A program made the translations under genes and the position numbers. From positions 620,001-684,000 of the forward strand of contig WFMF01000020.1 in NCBI GenBank assembly GCA_011033025.1: a DNA stretch of 64,000 nt. Direction: 5' to 3'. Below, piece after piece: positions 45,481 to 56,879 of this stretch; the first letter of the stretch is position 1, and each line of letters opens with the position of its first letter. Source of the DNA: Beroe forskalii. Lineage: Eukaryota > Ctenophora > Nuda > Beroida > Beroidae. Under the pieces are notes generated by a model that did no database searches, was not told the DNA's origin, and worked only from the letters and a program-made list of their open reading frames with translations.

Positions 45481-46226
45481 GCAGTATTAACGAAGACCGA
45501 CCGGGATAGGTGGAACCTTGTCGGAACTTAATCGGAACCTAATCGGAACCTAATCGGAACTTTGTCGGAACTTAGTCGGAACCTAGTCGGACCTTGATCA
45601 AAACCTTGTCGGAACTTAGTCGGAACCTAATCGGAACCTTGTCGGAACTTAGTCGGAACCTAATCGGAAATTGAAAACGGAAATTGAAGGCGGAAATTGA
45701 AACAAAAGATTCAAAAACATCAAGATTCAAAAACATCAATTAAATCAATATTAAATCAATACAGTAATAAGCTGCACAGGGCTGGAGGGTCATCTGGCCG
45801 TTGCAGGAGCTGCAGGAGACTGTCTGTTTCAGGACTTGGTGATTGAAGAGGAAGGTCCTGGAGGAGTCTTCTGTTGCGGTGATACCAGTGATCTCCTCGT
45901 GCAGGCTGATCTGTGCTGACTGGAAAGGCATATTGAAACTGATAGTTTAACATCCTCGATCCCTCTATTTATATCAAATTCAGTGTGGTATTAGGTTACG
46001 TTTTGAGATGCAATCAGACCTGCCATCTGATTAGTTGCCCTAATTACAGCTAATTTGGGTTCCGACTAGGTTCCGAGTAAGGTCCGATTAGGTTCCGACT
46101 AAGTTCCGACAAGGTTCCGATTAAGGTCTGACTAGGTTCCGACTAAGTTCCGACAAGGTTCCGACTAAGTTCCGATTAGGTTCCGACAAGGTTCCACTTA
46201 TCCCGGTCGGTCTTCGTTAATACTGC
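45481..46226. repeat. Hairpin of TCGGAACCTA repeats inside the piggyBac-like element
   Basis: GCAGTATTAACGAAGACCGA to repeated TCGGAACYTAGTCGGAAC on the left arm, reverse complement on the right arm ending TTAATACTGC at 46226. Each arm is about 180 bp around a 390-bp loop. Confidence 0.8.
45753..45930 (-). pseudogene. Coding-like GC-rich exon fragment in the hairpin loop
   Basis: Translates as MPFQSAQISLHEEITGITA, then TFLFNHQVLKQTVSCSSCNG QMTL. The xLxxxVxCxxCxxxMxL pattern resembles the N-terminus of MULE/ISXO2-type transposase-derived proteins. It is only about 60 codons and markedly more GC-rich than its surroundings. Assignment is tentative. Confidence 0.3.
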
Positions 46227-49195
46227 CTAAACTAGTCAGCAAGGATTTTTGTTTTGCTGATTGTAAATGAAGAATTGAGAACCATCTATTTCATCCAAAA
46301 TCATATTGATTATTACCAAAAGTTACAATTGCTCATTTTGACTAACACAATTGGAGGAATTGTGTTGTTAAGTTATCTTTTCTTGGGTCTAAACTATAAA
46401 TATAATCTAAGCTTCTGGTACAAAAATCATTGCTTATTCTTATAGAATCGTTAGGCCAATAGATTGATGTTTTTATGCAGCAATGGCCAACGTATATTAG
46501 AATGAAATGACTTATATCAGATGAAATTATTTGATTATGAAAAAGTTCCAGATGCAAAATTTAGCAGCATTTTACTAAAAAATAATGTTTTTAAACTTGA
46601 TGCACCACTAAAACTCTACTCAAATTTTTAGTTGATATCAAAATGGTGACTGCATAGCTTAAATCACAAATAATGTGGGCCTAGTGGTCGCATATGCAAC
46701 CATTTATGAAAGTTTCACATAATTAGTGGTTGCATATGCAACCACTAGGCCAAATCTTGTAGCCTGGTGGTTGCATATATCATATGCAACCACTAGGCCC
46801 CACCTAGCGGTTGCATATGCAACCAGCATAGTTTCAAACATTCTCATGTTCACACTACCTTATTACAGGAAATTAAGTTTACATATAATTAAGCCCTAAG
46901 GTCTCAAAAAGGGCTTAATTTCATGCACCTTAATGACATGTATTCTTAATTTCATGAGGACTATTTTTTCAAGCAAATTTGAACTTAATAAGTTCGAAAA
47001 ATGATTTTTTCAATCAGTATTGATTCAGTATTGCATGATTGCTTTGAATTGATGCCGGATAGAAAGCCACTGGTATTCACATCCTGGTTGACCCCCATTA
47101 TACCTTCAAATCTTCATAGCTGAATTTACATAACATTTAATGTTTTCAAGGCCGTTATGATTATCAACTATTAGGTATGTGGTGTTTTGAAGAAATACAT
47201 TCTATCATCAATTTGATGCACCTGATAAAGTGATAAAGTGATAAAGATTCTCATGATGCTGTGATGACTTATTCTATTGGTTATTTTGTCATAGTAATTA
47301 TTGTTCTGAAAATTTGCCAATTGAAATTAATTGTGTCAGTGGTAATTGGATAAGTAGTAATTCAAACTATCAAAGTGTCAAATGAGGAAATAAAGCCAAA
47401 AATTCGTAACATAATATAAAGTTTTAATCATTTGAATACAAGGCTGCAATTTCTATCTCATGAAAGTTCCATCTCCACAATGATAATTTGGCTGCATGTA
47501 TTTGAGAATGCATTAAATTAGGCTTACATGTAATTAAGCCCGAGGGCCTCAAAAAGGGCTTAATTTCATGTAGCTTAATGACATGTAGGCTCATTTTTCT
47601 GAAGGCGATATTTCCTGTAATAAGGTAATCTCCATTTTAACTTGAAATTACTTTCATGCTGTAGAGCTGCCAATTCTGAATCAGGAACAAAAATTTCCAA
47701 ATCATTTGGGGCAAATTTCAAGTTTTGAGGTGAAGAGCCCTAGCCCTAGAGTAGGTCATTTTTCAAATTTTTAACCCAACTTTGGCAGGTTATACCAGCT
47801 TCATATCAAACTGTAGCCTAGAAATTTCTGTCTCAAATGAAAATTTAAACAATTTCCTACAAAACGCAATATGAACCATTATCCTATCTCAAAATTTGCA
47901 AATTTTATGGGCGATTGAACTTGGTGGTTGCATATGCAACCACTAGGCAATAATGGGTTAATTCGTAGAACTTCCTGCCATTCTTTGTAAAATGTTATTG
48001 GTTATATCAAGTCCATGCCAATTAAGTCATTTTGATATATATATCGTTATCAAATGCATTTCATGAATTAGTGTTGATTCCGGGCATGTGATAGGTGTAA
48101 TAATCTGCCGTTAAATTTCGCACGTCAGTCACATTTATATTTTTTATACCTACCTAACTACAAACTACAAGACAGATCAAGTGCTGTTTAATAATACCGG
48201 GGTGAAAGGGTAAAATTTAACAACCACGATGAACCCCGAATAATTTAACTCGATTTTGAATATTTTCATATCTGCGTTAAAATCTGCGAGTGCAGCTTAT
48301 CAAAAATGTGCCAAATTTCATTGATAAAATTGGTAGCATTTTGGTTAGAAATGGCACAAATGGGGGTCAGTATAGGGGTTCACCATGGGGTCAGTGGGGG
48401 TTCACCAGGGGGTCAGTAGGGGGTCGATATTGGTTCATTTCAAGATAGATTTTGAAGTTCAAATCGACGAAAATTGGGTTCAAGAGGTTAGTACGATCAA
48501 ATTTTGATGTGATCCATGTATACAATTACGTGGAAAACATCATATTGTGATTTATGTACAGCGTGAATGTTGTATTGAAGTACCGAAACAGATATTTCAA
48601 AATTTTTAGTTCTTTCTGCACTGAGTAGACTCAATTAGAAGCAGTTTTCAAATTACTCGAGCTTCATTAAACTGCTTATAATTGAGTCAACTCAGAAAGA
48701 ACTAAAAATTTCGAAATACCAGTTGTCATGAGACTCAGAAACAGCGCACTGCTACTAAGCTACTACGGGTGGGCGACATCTCATCTCAGGACATTTCATC
48801 TCAGGACACTTCATCTCCCTGTCCTGACCCTAACCATAACCCTTACCCAAACCCAGACCCTAACCTTTGCGTAGAGCTGACATATCGCGAGATAAAGTGT
48901 CCTGAGATGAGGTGTCGTGAGATGAAATGTCCGTTCCCCGCTACTACATGCACCGAAACATGTACTGAAAAATTTCCTGTACCAATTCCATTCTTTCATT
49001 ACATCACCATCCATTTATGACGTTCACTGACACACTACACACCACAGCTTCAAATGTATCACCTGATAATATCATGCAACCGGCAATATGTAGCGTGTAT
49101 ATAATTGTACATGCAGCCATTCTGCCATTGCCTACCAGTTCACCCATACGGAATTGGTCCATATATTTACATATTTACATAGTATATAATATAGA

Positions 49196-49339
49196 AGGAG
49201 TAACCTAATACCACATATATGTAGTGAGCGCGAAGCGCGAACTATATATAGACGCATTATTGGCCGAAGCATGAGGCCAATAATGGTTTGTTTTGACGAG
49301 GCGAAGCCGAGTTCAAAACAATGTGGTATTAGGTACTCC
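49196..49339. mobile_element. Structured MITE with three consecutive hairpins
   Basis: Ends GGAGTAACCTAATACCACAT and the reverse complement of GGAGTACCTAATACCACAT. Between them are three small stem-loops: GAGCGCGAAGCGCGA, ATTATTGGCC/GGCCAATAAT, and GAGGCGAAGCC inside TTTTGA/TCAAAA. Confidence 0.75.
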
Positions 49340-50020
49340 TGAGACCTATGGTGATATTACATGGCGAAATTACATAAATTATGTGGTGGAAACTCATAAG
49401 AAATATGAAACATGACGTCCATAGTTGTACTTGTATCAGGCGTCATGGTAAGAATGCTCGCCGGTAATTGCATTTTTGTCGGGCCTCAAGACATGTACTT
49501 GTAGACATATGTCGATGGAATGCATATTGCGATGCCATGTAGCAATTTACCACAGTGAAGCAAGATAACTGCGTCATTTGAACAGCCTGTTGATCATTGG
49601 AGTCTCAAATACCACAAAATTCGAATATCTGCGTTCCAACCAAATTATTCAAATTGAATTGGCACTTGAGGCGGCAGGTATCGTTACTCGTGTAATGGTC
49701 CGCAAACAAATGTAGACAACTCACGTCATAAACTTTCTTATTGAATCTACGACGATGTCATCATTGTAAATACCCTATCAACTCTTGGAAAATCCTATAG
49801 CATGGGGTTATAGGATCCGAACGACTCTAAAAAGATATTTAGGCGACTCACGTCATAAACTTTCATATTGAATCTACGTCGGAGTCATCACTGTAAACAC
49901 AGCTTATAGGGTCGGAAACGACCACATAACATGGGGTTATAGGATCCTTCCCGTCCCTATAATATTGAAATAACCCGATGTATATGGTTGCAAATAAGGG
50001 CTTATGAGCCATGTAATGTG
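49340..50020. other. Insertion in copy B absent from copy A
   Basis: Contains a roughly 110-bp tandem duplication (ACTCACGTCATAAACTTTC, CATGGGGTTATAGGATCC). Otherwise unassigned. Confidence 0.5.
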
Positions 50021-51164
50021 ATCTATATGATATACCTACGATATGCGGGACATAATCATGTGATCAGCATGCTTGTATATACTTATATAGGTATACATTC
50101 TCTCACCTTATACAGAGTGTAGTGTATAACCTGCTCTGTAAGTAATTTTGTTCATGTGAAATGCCTTGAATGTACCTTCATCACCGCGTTACTGTTGAAG
50201 TCCCATTGGCTCATCGGTACCCCTGCCTGGAAATGTTACTTTTCATAATTACATCGCATAATCAGTTGTGTACAATCACGAGATTTACACCCTGCTATTG
50301 AGTTTTGTGAAATACATGAATGTTATACTGAAGTACCGCCACACTGTTTAATGTACTAAAGGGTGTACACTGTACATTACATTATAAGTTCACTGCATCA
50401 CCATCCAGTGATGACGTGTGCTGTATATGTAGGTACATATTATATGATAACTTGTTAGTACTCATTTATAACATAACTTTAAAATGAAATTGACAAAAAG
50501 CATCTACTCTGATTTTATACTGATTGTCAATGTCACCAGTACTACTGTTGAAACAAGAATAAGTTTGTTGGTCCTTATCAAATCACTGCCGGTTGCCACA
50601 GTTGCAGGAAATCTGAAATGGTATCACTGTTAACGACGGTGGGGTGGACAAGGGTCTCTCGCTATTTTGGCAAACAAGAGTCTGGCGTTTTAAATCGCGC
50701 GCGCGTTGTCCACCCCACGCTTGTCCACCCCACGAAATAGCACAACTGTGTGCTTTTTTTCCAACAATTGACTGGCAACCCCTAAGGCTCCTACATTTTT
50801 TGAGTTATCGACATGGGGTTTTTGTAATGCCTAGATAAATCTATTCTACACTGAAAGTGCATCTCCTTTTTGAATTAGGCCTCACAAGCTCGTCAATCAA
50901 TCAATGTTCATGCGCAATTGGAAAACGACGTTTTCAACATTTGTACATCATGGGACATTGCGAAGGTTGTGATTGGAGTTCCCAGATGATCTTTATATCT
51001 CTGGATAGCTGAGACTTTCCTCTATTGATTCCATGCAAGTTTTAAGAGAAATTTTGACTCTTTTGTCGTTTTTCGAAGAGAAACGTTGTTCTAATTGGCG
51101 ACTCGTCGCTACCTGCGCACAGACTACTAGCAAAGGTGTCCACCCCACGTGCGCAGGGTGTCAA

Positions 51165-51430
51165 TAGGGACATGGTTTACTCAAAGGGACATCTTTAAAA
51201 GAGCGTGCTTTCATGGAGTCATCAGAATTAAAAGTACTCAAAGCCGCCTCAAGCCGCCCTTTGCCACCAAATGCCACTAATTCCAACTCACAAAATCCTC
51301 AAAAGGGACAAATTGACACAATCACTTCAAGAGTGATCAATCAGGACAAAGTTCATGAAAGGGACATATTTTATAAAAGTATAAACACCTGTTATTATGG
51401 TTTCAATAAAATCAAAAATTCTCAGGGTAC
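51165..51430. repeat. CTCAAAAGGGAC repeat region, right half
   Basis: AGGGACATGG, CTCAAAGGGACATC and CCTCAAAAGGGAC motifs plus GCCGCC/GCCACC stretches match 42620-43161. Confidence 0.65.
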
Positions 51431-52190
51431 ATGGACAACAGCTAATTCCATTCTTAAAAGCTTTAAGTCTTAACCATTAACCAATACTTCAATCTCAAAA
51501 ATATCTACGGGTGAGGGCAAAGGTTATTGGTAGTCCCTGTCAAACCAAGTGGAAAATACATTTATCAGATGCCATGCTAACAGATGCTTCACTGCTGGAG
51601 TCAGTGGGGCGGTTTTTATGTCGATCACCCTATGGGGTTAATGTGAAACCTTGTAGCAATACCTTTAGGAGGTGCCATAAAGCCATAAACATGGTAACTT
51701 GAGAGTGAGGAAAGAACAGGTCTAAAGAAATGCTACTATAACAATACTATTTAAGACACAGCATGCCATCTTTGAGTCTCTGGAGGCAATTGCAAAGGTC
51801 ACACCTTTGCAACAGGATTCGACCTGCTTCTAGCGAAATACATACAACGCCGCGTAATAACGCGAAATATAGCGTTATATACGTGTAAGTTGTATCTATA
51901 AACAAAGTCGTGGAGGAAGGGACTCATGGAGGAAGGTTGTATCATACATCCGCCGCCGCGTAATAACGCGAATTATAGCGTTACTAGCGTTTGCCCGCGA
52001 AGATTCGCGGAAACAATCAACCTGATACCTTTGGTTCATCTTGTATCTAGCAGCCAACAGCTACTTGCTTCATGACCTCATCTTGGAATTTGTTAAGTAA
52101 TTGGATCACCATTACCGCTTACCGAGGATTACAGATATTCGCGGAAATGCACCGCACAACATACTTTGTAATTTGAGATCACCTATATAG
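51431..52190. other. Unassigned DNA with one copy of the GCCGCGTAATAACGCG unit
   Basis: At 51896-51985 lies one full copy of the unit that is tandemly repeated at 54886-55290. A partial second copy precedes it. Confidence 0.55.
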
Positions 52191-52191
52191 T

Positions 52192-54638
52192 ATTGGGGAA
52201 CCAAGGAGGAAGTAAAATGATTTGCAATGGGAACCCACGTGCTGCAATGGGAACCCACGTGCTGCAATGGGAACCCACGTGACCGCAATTATCCCGCTCC
52301 AGCCTAAGCAACGTCACGTGACTACCACGTTACCGCGCGCATATCATGTAAAACATGCGGCACGCAGGTCACGTGACCGCGCTTGATATTCGATACACCT
52401 CGGGGAAGAGCGGTGCAATGTTATTGTATGATACAGCTAGCATGTAGGATATAGAGTGATGGGGTGCAATGTAAACCTATGATATAATATATGTCTATGT
52501 AAATACAGTGTATCGGAATGTGAGTGCAATGTTAACGTATGTTACACTTACACTGAACATGTCGGTTGATACACAGGAGCGCTCAGCCTTTGCAGCTTTA
52601 CAGAAAAGTGTGCAACAAGCGTACGATGGAGACTGTAGTAAAACAGTAAAGTAATGAATAAATTTAAATGTCAAGAAGTATTGCAAGGAAATTTCATTCA
52701 TTGAAAGACATTCCGACCTCCTCAACTGTCAAATTGTTTAGTGTACGTGCATGTTTTATAGTATGTAGGTACTAGGTACCTATAGTTTACGTTCACTCTA
52801 GTCGCACCAGCGGGGAACGGACATTTCATCTCCCGACACTTCATCTCACGACATTTCATCTCGCGACATTTCATCTCCGACACTTCATCTCAAAGTACGA
52901 CATTTCATTCCCAGGGTTTTATGAAGTACGACGTTTCATCTCCAGGGTGCGACGTTTCATCTCAAAGGGTACGACACTTCATCTCCTACTGTAATTTGAT
53001 TGTACTATGAAGTGTCGCTGTCTGAGATGAAGTGTCGTACCCTTAGATGAAGTGTCGCAGTCTGAGATGAAGTGTCGCAGTCTGAGATGAAGTGTCGCAG
53101 TCTGAGATGAAATGTCGCACCCAGAGATGAAGTGTCGTAGCCTGAGATGAAATGTCGTACCCTGAGATGAAGTGTTGTGCCCTGAGATGAAGTGTCGCAG
53201 TCTGAGATGAAGTGTCGTACCGGGAGATGAAATGTCGCAGTCTCAGATGAAATGTCAAACCCTGAGATGAAGTGTCGTACCATGAGATGAAGTGTCGTAG
53301 TCTGAGATGAAGTGTCGTACCCTGAGATGAAACGTCGTACCCTGAGATGAAGTGTCGCAGTCTGAGATGAAGTTTCGTACCCCTGAGATGAAGTGTCGCA
53401 GTCTGAGATGAAGTGTCAAACTAAGATGAAATGTCGCAGTCTGAGATGAAGTGTCGCGCCCTGAGATGAAGTGTCGTACCCTGAGATGAAGTTTCGTACT
53501 CTGAGATGAAGTGTCGCAGTGTGAGATGAAGTGTCGCAGTCTGAGATGAAATGTCGCACCTTACAGTGCAATCAAGTTACAGTTAGTCTAGATGAAGTGT
53601 CGTACCCTTTGAGATGAAACGTCGCACTCTGAGATGAAATGTCGTACTTCATAGTACAATCAAATTACAGTAGGAGATGAAGTGTCGTATCCTTTGAGAT
53701 GAAACGTCGCACCCTGGAGATGAAATGTCGTACTTTATAGTACAATCAAATTACAGTAGGAGATGAAGTGTCGTACCCTTTGAGATGAAACGTCGCACCC
53801 TGGAGATGAAATGTCGTACTTCATAGTACAATCAAATTACAGTAGGAGATGAAGTGTCGTATCCTTTGAGATGAAACGTCGCACCCTGGAGATGAAACGT
53901 CGTACTTCAAAAAACCCTGGGAATGAAATGTCGTACTTTGAGATGAAGTGTCGGAGATGAAATGTCGCGAGATGAAATGTCGTGAGATGAAGTGTCGGGA
54001 GATGAAATGTCCGTTCCCCGCTGGTGCGACTAGAGTGAACGTAAACTATAGGTACCTAGTACCTATATACTATAAAACATGCAAGTACACTAAACAATTT
54101 GACAGTTGAGGAGGTCGGAATGTCTTTCAATGAATGAAATTTCCTTGTAATACTTCTTGACATTTAAATTTATTCATTACTTTACTGTTTTACTACAGTC
54201 TCCATCGTACGCTTGTTGCACACTTTTCTGTAAAGCTGCAAAGGCTGAGCGCTCCTGTGTATCAACCGACATGTTCAGTGTAAGTGTAACATACGTTAAC
54301 ATTGCACTCACATTCCGATACACTGTATTTACATAGACATATTATATTATATCATAGGTTTACATTGCACCCCATCACTCTATATCCTACATGCTAGCTG
54401 TATCATACAATAACATTGCACCGCTCTTCCCCGAGGTGTATCGAATAAGCGCGGTCACGTGACCTGCGTGCCGCATGTTTACATGATATGCGCGCGGTAA
54501 CGTGGTAGTCACGTGACGTTGCTTAGGCTGGAGCGGGATAATTGCGGTCACGTGGGTTCCCATTGCAGCACGTGGGTTCCCATTGCAGCACGTGGGTTCC
54601 CATTGCAAATCATTTTACTTCCTCCTTGGTTCCCCAAT
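52192..54638. mobile_element. 2.4-kb palindromic element with about 800-bp arms
   Basis: ATTGGGGAACCAAGGAGGAA at 52192 is matched by its reverse complement ending at 54638, and near-identity continues inwards about 800 bp on each side. The inner arms and the spacer consist of GAGATGAAGTGTCG-type repeats. The outer ends hold three copies of GCAATGGGAACCCACGTG. No coding sequence. Confidence 0.88.
52810..54020. repeat. GAGATGAARTGTCGNAGTCT repeat array
   Basis: About 55 copies of a roughly 20-bp unit. Most are in one orientation from 53010; those before 52985 are inverted. The variable base alternates between AAGTGTC and AAATGTC. Confidence 0.9.
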
Positions 54639-54885
54639 TGCCTTTCCATAGCATATATTAGCATTAGTAAACGCATGATATTTATTATGCAAATAAGTAA
54701 TCAACGGATGGTCCAATTCAAATTTTCCTTAAATAGTAATAAGCCCCTTAATTGGGAGAAGATTTTCCCGAAAAAAACGATCAAAAATATCAAATGCACT
54801 TCTTAAATAGTCATTTTACACAGACAGACAGACAGATGCACGAACACTCTGAAATTATTAATATAGATAAACATGTACATTATAA
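54639..54885. other. AT-rich spacer
   Basis: Nothing beyond a short ACAGACAGACAG run. Confidence 0.4.
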
Positions 54886-55290
54886 CTATAAACAAAGTCG
54901 TGGAGGAAGGGACTCATGGAGGAAGGTTGTATCATACATCCGCCGCCGCGTAATAACGCGAATTATAGCGTTATATACATGTACATTATAACTATAAACA
55001 AAGTCGTGGAGGAAGGGACTCATGGAGGAAGGTTGTATCATACATCCGCCGCCGCGTAATAACGCGAATTATAGCGTTATATACGTGTACATTATAACCA
55101 TAAACAAAGTCGTGGAGGAAGGGACTCATATTCATGAAGAAAGGTTGTATCATACATCCGACGCCGCGTAATAACGCGAATTATAGCGTTATATACGTGT
55201 ACATTATAACTATAAACAAAGTCGTGGAGGAAGGGACTCATGAAGAAAGGTTGTATCATACATCCGCCGCCGCGTAATAACGCGAATTAT
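54886..55290. repeat. 107-bp tandem repeat, 4 copies
   Basis: Unit: ATAAACAAAGTCGTGGAGGA, GGGACTCATGGAGGAAGGTT, CCGCCGCCGCGTAATAACGC, GAATTATAGCGTTATATA. A copy also lies at 51896. Confidence 0.85.
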
Positions 55291-55855
55291 TATAACCCTA
55301 ACCACTAACCCTAACTCTAACCACTTACCCTAACCATTAACTCTAACCAATAACCCTAACCACTAATCCTAACTACTAACCCTAACCACTAACCCTTAAC
55401 ACTAACCACTAACCCTAACCCTAACCACTAACCCCAATCTACATAATTTCCAAGGTCCCTAACTGTAACCCAACCACTCAAACTCATCTAACCACTCAAA
55501 CCTTACCCCTAACCACTAACCTCTAACCCTAACCACTTACCCCTAACCCTAACAACTAACCCTAACCCTAAGCACTAACCCCGGGATCTCTAACCCTAAC
55601 CCTAACCCTAACCTAACCACTAACCCAACCACCAACCCTAACCACTAACCCTAACCACTAACCCTAACCACTAACCCTATCCTCAATCCTTAACCCTAAC
55701 CTCAACCTGAACCCCAACCACTAACCCTAAACCCAACCAATTAACCCTTACCTGCTCCTAACCCTAACCCTTACCCTTTACCCTAACCACTAACCTTAAC
55801 CCCAACCACTAACCCTAACCTCAACCCCAACCACTAACCCTAACCCTAACCATAT
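55290..55855. repeat. Degenerate interstitial telomere-like repeat (CCCTAACCACTAA)n
   Basis: Dense CCCTAA (TTAGGG on the other strand) mixed with CCACTAA variants over about 560 bp. Confidence 0.85.
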
Positions 55856-56875
55856 CAACAGATTTATGTGTGTTTGTGTGTATGTCCGTCCTTTTGTTCG
55901 TTCCTGTCTGTTTGTATGTTCGTTTGTTGGTCATTCCTGTCAATTTTACTGTCTGTTTTAGTTGATTCACCCTCCAACACGTTTGGTTTTTTGACAGGGT
56001 CAGTCCGTTCAAGTACCCATTGTTAGCTTGAATTATTGTTCAAGTTGATGCACAACGTACGGAGAGATTAAACCATTAATTAAAAAGAAGGACGCAGGTA
56101 AAGGGTGTTTAAATCCAATTAACTAATTAATTGATTAGTTAATTGATTAGTTAATTACACAACAATTAAAAGGAGAGAAGTAGAGTCAGATTCCAGGGAA
56201 ACATACTAATCAGATAATAGTACAATGCACGTCAAGATTACGTGTCATACAGGCGATAAGGAAACATAGAAACCCGACAGGGGTTTCTATTTTACGGCTT
56301 CACCGTATAATACTTGTCACACAACCCAGGCTCCAATGATATGCTGGAAAGAATGATGACGTCATTATCATGCTTTAACGTGGTGAATTGATGACATTGA
56401 AGTGGCTATGCTCAGTCCACAGCGCGTAATACGTTAATCTACACTCAACACTTGGTGGCGTGGTCAGGAAAGCCGTATCTAATCTGTGGCGGCTAGCTTA
56501 CCGTGGGGAAAATGCAACTACTTATACTTTTTATTAAAAGAAGAAACATTAACTTTACATATTCATATATCCGAAGGAGAACTATTAGCTCTGATTTAGT
56601 ACCGTGCAATTATCAAATTTGTTCCGATATCGGAACAATCAGTATTATGACATTATGTATCGGAACAAATTGTTATATATCGGAACAGCGGTTTATATAT
56701 TGATAAAACTTACCTTTTCTTATTAGGTTATCTTAAGTTAGCTTAATGCTCATGGTTAATATAACAACTTCATGGCATATTTCTAGGTCAGGAAAGCAGT
56801 CCTTATTATAACTGACGCCGTTAGTTTTCTACCTTATTGAACCGTGACATCGCTCATTATTTCAGAGCAGCTCGT
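55856..56875. other. Unassigned DNA with small palindromes
   Basis: TTAATTGATTAGTTAATTGA direct repeats near 56115-56155 and four TATCGGAACA motifs near 56625-56690. No gene recognised. Confidence 0.45.
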
Positions 56876-56879
56876 AGGC

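Larger units (their letters stand above)
45383..47957. mobile_element. piggyBac-like non-autonomous element nested in copy B
   Basis: TTAA at 45379-45382 and 47958-47961. Ends CCCCTTAATGCC and, on the other strand, CCCATTATTGCC. Copy C has the uninterrupted site with a single TTAA at 62989-62992, so the insertion is precise. TTAA duplication and CCC termini fit the piggyBac superfamily. The interior holds a TCGGAACCT hairpin, inverted GTTGCATATGCAACC motifs and a duplicated TAAGCCC...AAAAAGGGCTTAATTTC block. Confidence 0.8.
43162..51160. mobile_element. Large foldback element, copy B (8.0 kb) with 5-bp target duplication
   Basis: Starts CACCCTGCGCACGTGGGGTG and ends in its reverse complement; TCAAT flanks both ends (43157-43161 and 51161-51165). 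It is in reverse orientation relative to copies A and C. It contains the CCATAGCAACC hairpin (44100-44890), a nested piggyBac-like element (45383-47957) and an inserted stretch with a hairpin MITE (49190-50020). No transposase is seen. The superfamily is not clear to me. Confidence 0.88.

Noticed and set aside
50644..50838. Short open frames repeated in copies A, B and C
   Set aside because: They occur wherever the foldback arm occurs, on both strands, with frameshifts between copies; no recognisable domain.
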